A stretch of 64,000 nt of DNA from Bacillus kexueae (GCF_022809095.1 NZ_JALAZE010000002.1:1-64000); one strand, 5' to 3'; shown: positions 47,228-56,531, counted from the stretch's first letter. Notes: generated by a model from the letters alone, not told the origin. Made by a program: numbers and translations.

Positions 47228-48307
47228 ATGTTTAAAATTCCGGAACATCCTGTGTTATTAATGCGAAAAGTATATCGTGATGTTCTACCAGTTGTTCATG
47301 AGAAATTAGCGGTTTGGAAGGAAAAAGCAGAGAAAATTCCTAGCAAGGAGCTTAGGAAACAAGCTTTACATAGTATTGAAACGAAATCCTTCCATTGTGA
47401 AGGTGGAGGGATCATTGCTCTCTTGTCAGGACATGAGATGAACCGCTGTGTCGATTTTATCGTTGCCTATCAAACGATAAGCGATTATTTAGATAACTTG
47501 TGCGATCGAAGCACCTCATTAGATCCTAAAGATTTCAGAATGTTACACCAAGCGATGTTAGATGCACTGACCGTTGATGCTCCGGTCCGTTCTTATTATC
47601 AGTACCGAGACGATCAAAATGATGGAGGGTATTTACATGAATTGGTGAAAACGTGCCAAGGTGTGTTAAAGGAATTGGCCCACTACTCGCTAATTAACAA
47701 CTATTTATTAGAGCTATGTCAATTTTACTGTGATTTACAAGTGCATAAACATGTACAGGAAGAAGAGCGAGTGCCTCGTTTAAAAAAGTGGTTTGATAGT
47801 CAAAAAAAGCACGTACCGAACATGGAATGGTATGAGTTTTCTGCTTGTACAGGATCTACATTAGGAATTTTTTGCCTCGTTTCTTATGCCTTTAATCAAG
47901 CTTTTACAGTTGAGATGGCGCGAAAAATTCGGAATGGGTATTTTCCATATGTACAAGGCTTACATATTCTACTTGATTATTTAATTGACCAAAAAGAAGA
48001 TGAGCTAGAGGGAGATTTAAACTTCTGTACCTATTATGATAATGAACAGAAAATGATGGAGAGGATGGAGCACTTCATACAGGAAGCAGATCGTCATTTA
48101 GAAGGGCTGCCGAATGAAAGGTTTCATCGTTTAATTAATCGAGGATTAATTGGAGTGTATTTGTCAGATGAAAAAGTACATACACAAAAAGAATTGACAA
48201 AGTGGGCAAAAAAATTAGTGAAAATGGGTGGTACAACATCGGTATTTTTTTATTTTAACGGACGAGCCTATCGGAAATTCCAAAAACTTTGGATGAAATC
48301 ATCATAA
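47228..48307 (+). CDS. ytpB: Tetraprenyl-beta-curcumene synthase YtpB
   Basis: A 359-aa class I-type terpene synthase (DUF2600) that cyclises tetraprenyl diphosphate in C35 sesquarterpene synthesis of Bacillus. Acid-rich motif DYLDNLCDRST near residues 86-96 is the likely metal-diphosphate site. HILLDYLIDQKEDE lies in the C-terminal half. Mostly helical with no membrane segment. Its partner cyclase gene is not in this window. Confidence 0.9.
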   Translation: MFKIPEHPVLLMRKVYRDVLPVVHEKLAVWKEKAEKIPSKELRKQALHSIETKSFHCEGGGIIALLSGHEMNRCVDFIVAYQTISDYLDNLCDRSTSLDPKDFRMLHQAMLDALTVDAPVRSYYQYRDDQNDGGYLHELVKTCQGVLKELAHYSLINNYLLELCQFYCDLQVHKHVQEEERVPRLKKWFDSQKKHVPNMEWYEFSACTGSTLGIFCLVSYAFNQAFTVEMARKIRNGYFPYVQGLHILLDYLIDQKEDELEGDLNFCTYYDNEQKMMERMEHFIQEADRHLEGLPNERFHRLINRGLIGVYLSDEKVHTQKELTKWAKKLVKMGGTTSVFFYFNGRAYRKFQKLWMKSS

Positions 48308-48313
48308 GGAGTA

Positions 48314-48346
48314 GAAGGGTGTTTAAAGAGTGGGAACACCCTTCAC
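48314..48346. terminator. Hairpin between ytpB and ytqB
   Basis: GAAGGGTGTT / AACACCCTTC with an 11-nt loop. No strong T-run on the plus strand. Confidence 0.65.
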
Positions 48347-48357
48347 TTAACCATTTA

Positions 48358-48936
48358 TTATCTTTTTTCAATTGCGATAATAAAAGGAGGATCATTCTTT
48401 TGATTTAAAAATTGATATTGGAGGACGTGTGCCTTTTTTTGGTCTAACGTTTTCACATAGTTTAAGATGGCATCACGTTCTTTTTTTCCTTCATCATGAC
48501 CGTGATAAATGACTAGTACCATGACACCTTCACGTTTCAATATAGTTAAGAGTTGTTCAATTGCTGTAATTGTTGATTCAGCTTTTGTCACAATTTCTTT
48601 ATTTCCACCCGGTAAATATCCTAAATTAAACATTGCACCTGCAATTTGCCCATGATAATGGGAAGGAATCGTCTCACCGATTTGACTATGACTTTTATGG
48701 AACAAGGTTACCTGATTTTCTACCCCATTTTCTTTTAATAATTGGGTTGTATTCGTTATGGCCTCTGCTTGTATATCATATCCGAATACATGTCCGGTAG
48801 GCCCGACGATTTCAGCTAAATACACAGTGTCATGCCCATTACCGATGGTTGCATCAATGACAATATCACCAGGTTTTGCAGCGGTTTTTAATAATTCTTT
48901 TGCAAAAGGTAAGACTCGTTTAAGCTTCATGTCCAC
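48358..48936 (-). CDS. mnmM: tRNA (mnm5s2U34) methyltransferase MnmM/YtqB
   Basis: A 192-aa SAM-dependent methyltransferase with motif I VIDATIGNGHDTVYLAEIVG near residue 26, acidic residue in GYDIQAEAI, and FNLGYLPGG. B. subtilis YtqB (MnmM) methylates nm5s2U34 in tRNA, which fits its 10-nt overlap with the radical-SAM gene ytqA. The older rRNA-methylase label is probably wrong. Confidence 0.88.
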   Translation of the reverse strand: MDMKLKRVLPFAKELLKTAAKPGDIVIDATIGNGHDTVYLAEIVGPTGHVFGYDIQAEAITNTTQLLKENGVENQVTLFHKSHSQIGETIPSHYHGQIAGAMFNLGYLPGGNKEIVTKAESTITAIEQLLTILKREGVMVLVIYHGHDEGKKERDAILNYVKTLDQKKAHVLQYQFLNQKNDPPFIIAIEKR

Positions 48937-49892
48937 TTCACTCTCTCATCTTTATAGTTTTTTCCTTGGTAGCTATTTCTCCTTTTAAGCTCATCGTCAA
49001 TGGCGTTTAAGACGCTCCACTTGTTTACACTCCACATTGGTCCAATCATTAAATCGATTGGACCATCTCCAGTAATTCTGTGGACAATCATTTCTTGTGG
49101 AAGAACTTCAAGTTGATCACAAACTAACTGAACGTACTCATCCAATGATAAAAATTCGAGCATTCCTTTTTCGTATTGTTTCACCATAGGGGTTCCCTTT
49201 AAAAGGTGTAATAAGTGAATTTTAATTCCTTGTACGTCTAGCTTTGCTACTTCTTTTGCAGTTTCCATCATCATGTCGTACGTTTCAAGAGGTAATCCGT
49301 TAATAATATGAGAGCAAACACGTATTTTGTGCTTGCGCAGTTTTTCGACGCCTTTTAAATAACATTCGTAATCGTGAGCACGGTTAATGATGGTTGCTGT
49401 CTTTTCATGTACAGTTTGTAAACCGAGCTCTACCCAAAGGTAAGTGCGCTCATTTAATTCAGCTAAATATTCCACGACATCATCGGGAAGGCAATCAGGT
49501 CTTGTAGCGATGGAAAGGCCAACGACCCCATCTAAGTTTAAGACGGTTTCGTATTTCTCTTTTAAAACGTCTATTGGAGCATGGGTATTAGTGAATGCTT
49601 GGAAATAAGCCATATATTTACCGTCTTTCCATTTACGGTGCATTTTATCTCTTATGTCATTAAACTGTTTTACTAAATCATCGGCACGGTTACCAGCAAA
49701 ATCACCAGAACCAGCAGCGCTACAAAATGTACATCCACCAAAAGCCACAGTTCCATCTCTGTTAGGACAATCAAATCCCCCATCTAGCGAAACTTTAAAA
49801 ACTTTATGGCCAAATGTCTGTTTTAAATGATAATTCCATGAATGATAACGTTTATGATCAAAGGAATATGGGAATGGATTGTTTTGTCTCAA
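48927..49892 (-). CDS. mnmL: Radical SAM protein YtqA/MnmL (tRNA wobble-uridine modification)
   Basis: A 321-aa TIGR01212-type radical SAM protein. Cluster cysteines lie in DCPNRDGTVAFGGCTFCSAAG (about residues 41-61). SIATRPDCLPDDVVEYLAEL and WVELGLQTVHEKT complete the barrel. TTG start after AAGGAGG. Overlap with ytqB indicates joint function. The B. subtilis pair has been proposed to replace MnmC in mnm5s2U synthesis. Confidence 0.87.
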   Translation of the reverse strand: MRQNNPFPYSFDHKRYHSWNYHLKQTFGHKVFKVSLDGGFDCPNRDGTVAFGGCTFCSAAGSGDFAGNRADDLVKQFNDIRDKMHRKWKDGKYMAYFQAFTNTHAPIDVLKEKYETVLNLDGVVGLSIATRPDCLPDDVVEYLAELNERTYLWVELGLQTVHEKTATIINRAHDYECYLKGVEKLRKHKIRVCSHIINGLPLETYDMMMETAKEVAKLDVQGIKIHLLHLLKGTPMVKQYEKGMLEFLSLDEYVQLVCDQLEVLPQEMIVHRITGDGPIDLMIGPMWSVNKWSVLNAIDDELKRRNSYQGKNYKDERVKWT

Positions 49893-49991
49893 TTCGGAGA
49901 ATCCTCCTTCTCATTTTTAACCATCCTAAAATTTTATCATGATGCGTTTACCAACTCAATTTCGAACAATGTGAATCAGACCTTTTTTATT

Positions 49992-50166
49992 GTTACAGAA
50001 AGTTTACGTTCAATAAAGTGTTAAAGTATTCTCTTATCTGTTTTTTTGGTGTCTAGCTCCAAGCGCCATCAACTCGGGTCGCTTCGGCCCTGCTGTGGCG
50101 ACGGAAGCCTCCTCGCAGGTCCTTCAGCTCCCTTCGCCTAAGGACTTGCGCTTTGCGCTTTTCTTA
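49992..50166 (+). repeat. R1 dispersed repeat, copy 5
   Basis: Full-length R1 preceded by CCTTTTTTATT. Unlike most copies it lies upstream of a minus-strand gene (ytqA) and no clear hairpin precedes the T-run. Confidence 0.93.
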
Positions 50167-50264
50167 ATAGTGATGTAACGAAATATTTCCAGATAGACGG
50201 AGGAGTATTTTTCCTTCCGATTTCACAAAATAACTAAAGACTGAGACGTAAAGGAGGAGTATAT

Positions 50265-50522
50265 TTGGCAACGAGAGAATCGATTGAATCGTGTATAAAA
50301 AAATGTGAGGATGTCTTGACCTTTGCAAGAGAACAACTAAATGAAGCGAGCAAACAAGAGCATTATAATGAGACGGAATATACGAAAGCTCAACAATTGT
50401 TAGAACAATCACTTCAAGATATTGCTCAGTTGGAGAGAAGTGCAAGCGACCAGCAGAAAGAACAGCTTTATCGTGAAAGATTAAAACTCCAATCTTTACA
50501 AAATGAAATGATCATTCATTAG
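50265..50522 (+). CDS. ytzC: YtzC-like protein (DUF2524)
   Basis: An 85-aa, fully helical and probably coiled-coil protein (ATRESIESCIKKCEDVL ... LLEQSLQDIAQLERS), hydrophilic with no signal. TTG start with AAAGGAGG upstream. Resembles B. subtilis YtzC, which has no known function. Followed after 11 nt by another small gene. Confidence 0.83.
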   Translation: MATRESIESCIKKCEDVLTFAREQLNEASKQEHYNETEYTKAQQLLEQSLQDIAQLERSASDQQKEQLYRERLKLQSLQNEMIIH

Positions 50523-50533
50523 AGGTGGGAAAC

Positions 50534-50677
50534 ATGAAAAAACGTTCAAAGCAGAACAATCCAGAGCAAAAAACAAAGAATGGTATTAATAATCAAGATG
50601 TTGAACTGAATCAAGATTATGATCCGGTTAAAACAGCGAAAAAAAAGTATTTGGAACAAGGTCAGAAAACAAAATAA
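50534..50677 (+). CDS. Small basic/polar protein of unknown function, 47 aa
   Basis: MKKRSKQNNPEQKTK to YLEQGQKTK. GAGGTGG lies before the ATG and a terminator follows. Highly charged, rich in K, N and Q, probably unstructured. Such proteins in sporeformers are often small spore proteins, but I see no SASP signature. Likely in one unit with ytzC. Confidence 0.68.
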   Translation: MKKRSKQNNPEQKTKNGINNQDVELNQDYDPVKTAKKKYLEQGQKTK

Positions 50678-50685
50678 AAGGATTG

Positions 50686-50718
50686 AAAAGGCTTCGTTAA
50701 GAGGCCTTTTCTTTTTGC
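50686..50718 (+). terminator. Terminator of the ytzC unit
   Basis: AAAAGGC / GCCTTTT stem followed by CTTTTT. Confidence 0.8.
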
Positions 50719-50770
50719 CCTTTTCTAAAAGATTGTTGAATCTAGTACTAAAAAAATACTCTCCTTAATG

Positions 50771-50801
50771 AAGCAGAGGACACTTAACTCCTGCGGGGAG
50801 T
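50771..50801. repeat. R2-family end fragment
   Basis: GAGGACACTTAACTCCTGCG and the following GGGAG match the inverted right end of the R2 copy at 27036-27213 (reverse complement GGGCACTTGACTCCTGCGGG). Isolated remnant. Confidence 0.6.
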
Positions 50802-50918
50802 ATACAAAAAAGCATCCTGATAGTGTATGCTCCCCTTGATTTGTAAGGTTTTTCCTTCGTTGAATGAATGTTTACGTAGACAGTCTTTTCAATCTTAATA
50901 GAGTATAAAAGAGGGATA

Positions 50919-50947
50919 TTGACAAAAACAGTAAATAAGAATAATGT
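50919..50947 (+). promoter_or_regulatory. Candidate promoter of the ABC ATPase/permease pair
   Basis: TTGACA, a 17-bp spacer and TAATGT, 59 nt before the GTG start. Confidence 0.5.
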
Positions 50948-51005
50948 ATTAAGTGTATTATTTATTTTAGTACAGTTAATACAATGATGTGGAGGAGGAA
51001 AAAGA

Positions 51006-51704
51006 GTGATTGAAGTGAGGCACTTGTCGCATTCGTTTAAAATTGGGAAAAAAGGAAAAGAAAATGAACTAAACGTGCTAAGGAAGGTTGGCTTTCGTAT
51101 ACAAAAAGGGGAAATTGCGACAATCGTTGGAAAGAGCGGATCGGGGAAATCCACTTTACTACACTTAATATCTGGATATCTTTCTCCGACTTCAGGAGAA
51201 ATACATATTAACGGTGTTAACGTCTCAAATTTTAATGAAAAACAGTGGGCTTCTTTTCGAATGGAGCATTTAGGGTTTATCTTTCAAAACTTCCAATTAA
51301 TTTCGAGTCTTACGACCTATGAAAATATTGAATTGCCGCTTACCTTAAAGGGAATGGCGGAAAAGGTCAGAAGGGAATATGTACTAAAAATGCTCAAACG
51401 AGTAGGATTAGAAAAGCATGCCGACCATTATCCCTTTGAGCTTTCAGGAGGACAACAGCAACGTGTCAGTATTGCTAGAGCGCTTATTTCCAATCCAAAA
51501 GTGATTTTAGCTGATGAACCAACGGGAAGTCTTGATTCTGAAACAGAACAAGAAATTTTATCTCTAATGAAGGAACTGAATAAAGAACGGGACATAACGT
51601 TTTTAATGATTACCCATGATGAAGAAGTTGCTCAATCAAGTGATCGCGTTCTATATCTTCACGATGGCGTATTACAAGAAAGGGGGCTTATCTATGAAGT
51701 TTAA
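51006..51704 (+). CDS. ABC transporter ATPase, MacB/LolD-like
   Basis: A 232-aa ATPase with Walker [11 protein letters not shown]-loop [22 protein letters not shown], signature [15 protein letters not shown], Walker [13 protein letters not shown] and H-loop MITHDEE. The FQNFxLxxxLTxxENxxLPL stretch is diagnostic of the MacB/FtsE-like class. GTG start with GGAGGAGG upstream. Its partner permease overlaps it by 11 nt. Confidence 0.9.
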   Translation: MIEVRHLSHSFKIGKKGKENELNVLRKVGFRIQKGEIATIVGKSGSGKSTLLHLISGYLSPTSGEIHINGVNVSNFNEKQWASFRMEHLGFIFQNFQLISSLTTYENIELPLTLKGMAEKVRREYVLKMLKRVGLEKHADHYPFELSGGQQQRVSIARALISNPKVILADEPTGSLDSETEQEILSLMKELNKERDITFLMITHDEEVAQSSDRVLYLHDGVLQERGLIYEV

Positions 51705-52989
51705 AGATCAAGTTAAATTTGTCCAGCAAAATTTAAAAAGGAACAGACTTCGCGTATTTATGACAGTGCTAGCGACAACGATTGGATGTGCATTTTTAAT
51801 TGTATTGGCTTCTGTTGGCTTTGGATTACATAAAAGCCTTACAGAAGAGGTACTAGAGCAAGACATTGTGACGAAAATCTCGGTCTTCGGAAAAACAGAG
51901 GAGGATGGCACTGAACAAAAGTTAACAAAGAGCGATTACGAACATCTTAAAGAAATGAATCACGTGAAAGCGCTAGTGGAATATAAATACATCCCCGATA
52001 TGCTCAATGTTTCGATGGAAGATCGAACGTCCTCTGTTCATTCAACCTTTGTTAACATATCAGAGTGGAGAAAAACTGATATTGAATTAAGTGAGGGACG
52101 ATTACCTGAAAAAGACAATGAAATCATCGTAGGCTATCATTTTGCGAACGAATTACGAACAAAAGAAGAAAGAGAAATGCTAGAGAATAGTACTAACGAC
52201 GATTCTACACAAACTTTAGGCTATACAGGCTCGCTTGTTGGAAAAACGGTCAATATGACATTTGAGAGTGAAGAGCCAATTCCTTTCTCGATTGTAGGGG
52301 TATTAGACGAGCCAGCAAATGAATGGGCAATTGATACAAGTTTTTATGTGAGTGATGCATACTTTGAAACTGTTTGGGAATCCATGCAAGTGGAAGGGAC
52401 AACAGATGAGATTGAAAAGGTGACTTCAAAAGAAGTAAATCTTTTTGTAGATAATTTGGAAAACGTAGAGCCTGTTTTGGATACTTTGAAGGAAGAAGGG
52501 TACTTTGTTTATTCTGTGACTGAACAACTTGATGGAATGAATATTTTTTTCCTAATCTTTAAAATTGGATTAATTTTTGTTGGTACGATAGCTGTATTGA
52601 TTGCGTCGATTGGGATTTTCAACACAATGACGATGGCTGTAACTGAACGTACACAAGATATCGGAATCATGAAAGCAATTGGGGCACCACCCAATGTTAT
52701 TCGAAAAATTTTTTTAATGGAGAGCGCATGGATTGGAATTATTGGAGCTGTATTTGGGGTGATTATTTCTTATGGAATTAGTGTACTATGTAATTGGGCG
52801 ATCCCACTCATTTTAAACGCTATAGCAGACACAGAAGGACCAGATGGATTTATGTTTTCATACATCCCGTTAAGTTTAGTTGTAACTGCTTTTGTTATTA
52901 GTGTTGGTGTCGCAATAATCTCAGGTTTTCGTCCAGCGATTAAGGCAACAAACATCTCGGTACTATCAGCACTTCGAAAAGAAATCTAG
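51694..52989 (+). CDS. FtsX-like ABC permease (MacB type)
   Basis: A 431-aa permease. TM1 is near residues 20-45 (RVFMTVLATTIGCAFLIVLASVG), then a ~230-residue extracytoplasmic MacB periplasmic-core-like domain. Three TM segments at the C-terminus include FNTMTMAVTERTQDIGIMKAIGA, the conserved coupling region. Start at 51694 is by RBS (AAGGGGG). The pair acts as a mechanotransmission or export system rather than an importer. No third (MFP) subunit is adjacent. The substrate, perhaps a peptide or lipoprotein, is unknown. Confidence 0.86.
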   Translation: MKFKDQVKFVQQNLKRNRLRVFMTVLATTIGCAFLIVLASVGFGLHKSLTEEVLEQDIVTKISVFGKTEEDGTEQKLTKSDYEHLKEMNHVKALVEYKYIPDMLNVSMEDRTSSVHSTFVNISEWRKTDIELSEGRLPEKDNEIIVGYHFANELRTKEEREMLENSTNDDSTQTLGYTGSLVGKTVNMTFESEEPIPFSIVGVLDEPANEWAIDTSFYVSDAYFETVWESMQVEGTTDEIEKVTSKEVNLFVDNLENVEPVLDTLKEEGYFVYSVTEQLDGMNIFFLIFKIGLIFVGTIAVLIASIGIFNTMTMAVTERTQDIGIMKAIGAPPNVIRKIFLMESAWIGIIGAVFGVIISYGISVLCNWAIPLILNAIADTEGPDGFMFSYIPLSLVVTAFVISVGVAIISGFRPAIKATNISVLSALRKEI

Positions 52990-53036
52990 CATATTAGTTG
53001 AATTTCATTTTACAAGAGAATAAAATATGAAAAGAA

Positions 53037-53080
53037 TAGAAAGCGGAAGCATGCATTATGTGTGCTTTCGTTCTTTTTTT
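53037..53080 (+). terminator. Terminator of the ABC pair
   Basis: GAAAGC / GCTTTC stem enclosing GGAAGCATGCATTATGTGT, followed by TTCTTTTTTTT. R1 copy 6 follows directly. Confidence 0.75.
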
Positions 53081-53081
53081 T

Positions 53082-53257
53082 GTTACAGAAAGTTTAAGTT
53101 CAATAAAGTGTTAAAGTATTCTCTTTGCCGTTTTTTTGGGTGTCTAGCTCCAATCGCCATCAGTTCGAGTCTCTTCGGCCCTGCTGTAGCGACGGAAGCC
53201 TCCTCGCAGGTCCTCCAGCGCCCTTCGCCGATAAGCGGGCGCTTTGTGCTTTTCTTA
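53082..53257 (+). repeat. R1 dispersed repeat, copy 6
   Basis: Full-length R1 with the alternative right end CGCCGATAAGCGGGCGCTTTG. It ends 65 bp before the next coding start, so it may lie in that gene's leader. Confidence 0.94.
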
Positions 53258-53321
53258 TTACCTGTTTATATGTTTTTTATTACCTAATTATTTTAATTCA
53301 TCTGAGAAAGGTAGTTGTCTT

Positions 53322-54512
53322 ATGCCGAAATCCCTATGGTTACTAATTATTGGTATGGCGATTAATGTGACGGGTGCGTCTTTTTTATGGCCATTAAACA
53401 CGATTTACATCCATGATTACTTAGGTAAGTCGTTAACGATTGCTGGTTTTGTTCTTATGCTAAATTCTTTTGCCAGTGTTATTGGAAATTTACTTGGAGG
53501 AGTTTTGTTTGATAGAATTGGCGGATTTAAATCGATCATGTTTGGTATTTCTATCACTCTTTTCACTCTTTTTCTTTTAATTTTTAATCATGATTGGCCA
53601 ACCTATGTGTGGCTGTTAATACTAATTGGTTTCGGGCAAGGGATGGTATTTCCTGCTATGTATGCGCTGGCTGGCTCCGTATGGCCTAAAGGGGAAAGGC
53701 GGGCGTTTAATGCAATATATGTGGCGCAAAATGTAGGAGTAGCTTTAGGGTCAGCGCTCGGAGGATTTGTAGCAAGTATGTCTTTTCATTACATCTTCAT
53801 CGCAAATGCTGCCTTATATTTGATTTTCTTTCTCATTAGCTTTTTTGGATATCGTCGAATTTCTAATAAGAAAGGGGTACAAGCTTCTATAATAAAACAG
53901 CCAAAATCCATTCGAAATCGTGCAGCCTTCCTTTCGTTAGTGCTGCTTTCGTGTAGCTATTTATTAGCCTGGGTCATTTATTCTCAATGGGCATCAACTT
54001 TCTCTGCTTATTCACAAAAGATTGGGATAGAGCTCAATCAATATAGCTTATTGTGGACTGTGAATGGAGCCTTAATTGTTCTTGGTCAACCTCTTTTATC
54101 AATGGTCTTGAAACGATTTGAAAAGAAGCTCAAGATGCAAATGGTAGTCGGATTTATGTTATTTATCTTATCCTATATTGTCATGCTCGAAGCAAAACAG
54201 TTTTCTAGCTTTATGACAGCTATGGTAATCATTACGTTAGGAGAAATGCTCGTCTGGCCGGTAGTTCCAACAATTGCACATAAACTAGCTCCGAAAGGGA
54301 GAGAAGGATTTTACCAAGGTTTTGTAAATAGTATGGCGACGGGAGGACGAATGGTTGGACCGATGCTCGGAGGTTTTCTAGCTGATGTGTATGGAATGAA
54401 GTGGTTGATGATTGTTATGATTGGCTTACTATTTATCGGAATGGGATTAACGGTCATTTATGATCGAGTTTTTTCAAGTGAAAAGGAGAAAGAAATGTCT
54501 GTCAGTTATTAA
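53322..54512 (+). CDS. yttB: Major facilitator superfamily transporter (YttB-like)
   Basis: A 396-aa MFS protein with 12 predicted TM segments. Motif A-like GGVLFDRIGGFKS follows TM2, and LAGSVWPKGERRAFNA between TM4 and TM5. The second half has LAPKGREGFYQGFVNSMATGGRMVGPMLGG. DHA-type drug/metabolite exporter architecture, substrate unknown. ATG 53322 has GAAAGG upstream. The longer reading frame begins inside R1 and is not credible. Confidence 0.85.
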   Translation: MPKSLWLLIIGMAINVTGASFLWPLNTIYIHDYLGKSLTIAGFVLMLNSFASVIGNLLGGVLFDRIGGFKSIMFGISITLFTLFLLIFNHDWPTYVWLLILIGFGQGMVFPAMYALAGSVWPKGERRAFNAIYVAQNVGVALGSALGGFVASMSFHYIFIANAALYLIFFLISFFGYRRISNKKGVQASIIKQPKSIRNRAAFLSLVLLSCSYLLAWVIYSQWASTFSAYSQKIGIELNQYSLLWTVNGALIVLGQPLLSMVLKRFEKKLKMQMVVGFMLFILSYIVMLEAKQFSSFMTAMVIITLGEMLVWPVVPTIAHKLAPKGREGFYQGFVNSMATGGRMVGPMLGGFLADVYGMKWLMIVMIGLLFIGMGLTVIYDRVFSSEKEKEMSVSY

Positions 54513-54554
54513 GTTCAAATCTCTTAAATTGACGAAATAAAACAGGAGGAAAAG

Positions 54555-54593
54555 ATCGCAAGAAGGAAGTTATATTTTCTTGCGATTTTTTTC
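54555..54593 (+). terminator. Terminator of yttB
   Basis: ATCGCAAGAA / TTCTTGCGAT with a 12-nt loop, followed by seven T. Confidence 0.9.
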
Positions 54594-54596
54594 ATT

Positions 54597-54764
54597 GTTA
54601 AAGAAAGTTTAAGTTCAATAAAGTGTTAAAGTATTCTCTTTACAGTTTTTTTGGTGTCTCGCTCCAAGCGCCATCAGCTCAGGCCGCTTCGGCCCTGCTG
54701 TGGCGACGGAAGCCTCCTCGCAGTTCCTCCAGCGCCCTTCGCCTAAGGACTTGCGCTTTTCTTA
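54597..54764 (+). repeat. R1 dispersed repeat, copy 7
   Basis: R1 with changes at the start (GTTAAAGAAAG) and in the core (TCTCGCTCCAAG, CAGGCCGC, GCAGTTCC). The hairpin loop region stays pairable in part (GGCCG-CTT-CGGCC). Directly after the yttB terminator. Confidence 0.93.
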
Positions 54765-55018
54765 TTTTCCCGAGGAAAGATTACTGTCATGAGTTGTCTA
54801 CCTCCACGCATATTTCGATTCTTCCCACGCGGCTCTCGTCCACATCGCTTGTCCTTTTGAGCCATGAGCTAATTGGTGAGTGCATTGCACTTAGCTTCTT
54901 ACATCATTTACGATGCTTGTTGGGTATGTAGAAAAAGTAAGACTTTAAAAAGAATTATAGGATTTTGAATTGAAATGTCTAATAGGGAAATATAGAAGGT
55001 TTTGAGGAGGAGACAATC
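54765..55018. other. Leader region of the sigma-54 activator gene, little recognised
   Basis: Between R1 copy 7 and the activator ATG. No clear promoter or second gene. It ends in the RBS GAGGAGGAG. Confidence 0.5.
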
Positions 55019-56389
55019 ATGTTAATGGAAAAGAATCTTCCAAACGCTAATAAAATTGTTGAAACAGTACTTGAAAATGCGTTTGCCTGGCTCATCATCG
55101 TCAATGAGAAAGGACAAATCGTTTATATGAATGAAGATTATTGTTCGTTTATTGGCAGACCGAAGGAAGACTGTTTAGGAAAGCATGTTACAGAGGTGAT
55201 TGAAAATACACGGATGCATATCGTTGTGAAGACAGGGAAAGAGGAGATTGCGCAGCTTCAATATATAAAAGGAAACTACATGATTGCCAATCGCATTCCT
55301 ATCTGGTCGAATGGAGAAGTTATTGGAGCTTTTGGAACGGTGATGTATCGGGACACGAAAGAGTGGAGTGTGATGAATTCTCAAGTAAGAGAGCATTTAG
55401 CTGCGTTAACTACTTATTTGAAAAAGCATCAAGAAGCAGGGGCTAAATATACGCTACATGATATTATTTCGGTTTCAGATAAAATGGAAGAATTGAAAGA
55501 ACGTGTAAAAAGTGTAGCTGCAAGCGATAGTTCTGTATTAATTTGCGGCGAAAGTGGAACGGGGAAAGAATTGTTTGCCCATAGTATTCATCAATTAAGT
55601 GATCGAAATGAGGGTCCATTTATTAAAGTGAATTGTGGAGCCATTCCGGAGCATTTATTGGAGTCAGAACTGTTTGGTTATGAAGAAGGTGCTTTCACGG
55701 GAGCGCGTAAAGGAGGGAAGAAAGGGAAGTTTTTATGTGCTAATGGAGGAACGATATTCTTAGATGAAATTGCGGAAATGCCGATGCATATGCAAGTGAA
55801 ATTATTACGAGTCTTGCAGGAGAGAGAAGTTGAACCAATTGGTGCAGTGAATTCAATTCCTATTAATGTACGGATAGTTGCCGCTACGAATCGTTCACTT
55901 GAAGTAATGATGAAGGAAAATAGATTTCGGAAGGATTTGTACTACCGTTTGAATGTAATCCCTATCCATATTCCACCACTTAGACAACGAAAAGAGGACA
56001 TTCCGGTATTAGTTGAACATTTTCTTGGAAAACTTTCTCTACGAACTGGAAAGAGAATGCATGGAATTTGCGAAGAAGTAATAAAAGCATTTCAATATTA
56101 TGATTGGAATGGTAATGTTCGTGAACTTGAACATGTCATCGAATCAGCCATTCATTTGGCTAAAAAAGAGAAGATTTATTTGGATGATATACCCGAATAC
56201 ATAAAACAGGAAGCAGTTGTAAATGAGGAAGATAAAGGTTTGAAAGAAATAATAGAAGAGCTTGAGATGAGAATCATTGACAGAACGTTGAAAAGATGTA
56301 ACGGGGATAAGCGTAAGGCTGCTAAATTATTAAAAATTAGTAAGTCCTCAATGTATGAAAAGATATCGAAGTATGGGATGCACAACTAG
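55019..56389 (+). CDS. Sigma-54-dependent activator, PAS-AAA+-HTH
   Basis: A 456-aa enhancer-binding protein. The N-terminal PAS sensor domain (about residues 15-110) has IVNEKGQIVYMNEDYCSFIGRPKEDCLGKHVTEVI. The AAA+ domain (about 150-380) has Walker A CGESGTGKE, the sigma-54 contact loop GAFTGARKGG, GGTIFLDEIAEMP as Walker B, and R-finger region NRFRKDLYYRLNVIPI. A Fis-type HTH lies at the C-terminus (RCNGDKRKAAKLLKISKSSMYEKISKYG). No receiver domain, so it probably senses a metabolite directly. It sits directly upstream of a -24/-12 promoter and a hydroxybutyrate gene pair, its likely target. Confidence 0.93.
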   Translation: MLMEKNLPNANKIVETVLENAFAWLIIVNEKGQIVYMNEDYCSFIGRPKEDCLGKHVTEVIENTRMHIVVKTGKEEIAQLQYIKGNYMIANRIPIWSNGEVIGAFGTVMYRDTKEWSVMNSQVREHLAALTTYLKKHQEAGAKYTLHDIISVSDKMEELKERVKSVAASDSSVLICGESGTGKELFAHSIHQLSDRNEGPFIKVNCGAIPEHLLESELFGYEEGAFTGARKGGKKGKFLCANGGTIFLDEIAEMPMHMQVKLLRVLQEREVEPIGAVNSIPINVRIVAATNRSLEVMMKENRFRKDLYYRLNVIPIHIPPLRQRKEDIPVLVEHFLGKLSLRTGKRMHGICEEVIKAFQYYDWNGNVRELEHVIESAIHLAKKEKIYLDDIPEYIKQEAVVNEEDKGLKEIIEELEMRIIDRTLKRCNGDKRKAAKLLKISKSSMYEKISKYGMHN

Positions 56390-56403
56390 TCCAAATTTCT
56401 GGA
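56390..56403. promoter_or_regulatory. Upstream activator site 1
   Basis: TCCAAATTTCTGGA, an inverted repeat TCCA-N6-TGGA. First of three like-patterned sites ahead of the sigma-54 promoter. Confidence 0.68.
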
Positions 56404-56409
56404 AGTATG

Positions 56410-56423
56410 TCCAGATTTTCGGA
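56410..56423. promoter_or_regulatory. Upstream activator site 2
   Basis: TCCAGATTTTCGGA, 20 bp (about two helical turns) from site 1, so the two sites face the same side of the helix. Confidence 0.68.
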
Positions 56424-56475
56424 CTGCTGATAAAGTGGAAGGGGAATAGAAGTGTACCTTTTTCTATATTAATTG

Positions 56476-56489
56476 TCCAGAAAATTGGA
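56476..56489. promoter_or_regulatory. Upstream activator site 3
   Basis: TCCAGAAAATTGGA, 66 bp from site 2 and 45 bp before the -24 element. Confidence 0.65.
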
Positions 56490-56531
56490 ATGATTGAGAA
56501 TTCTAATAATTGTCACAAGTGAATCTCTAAA

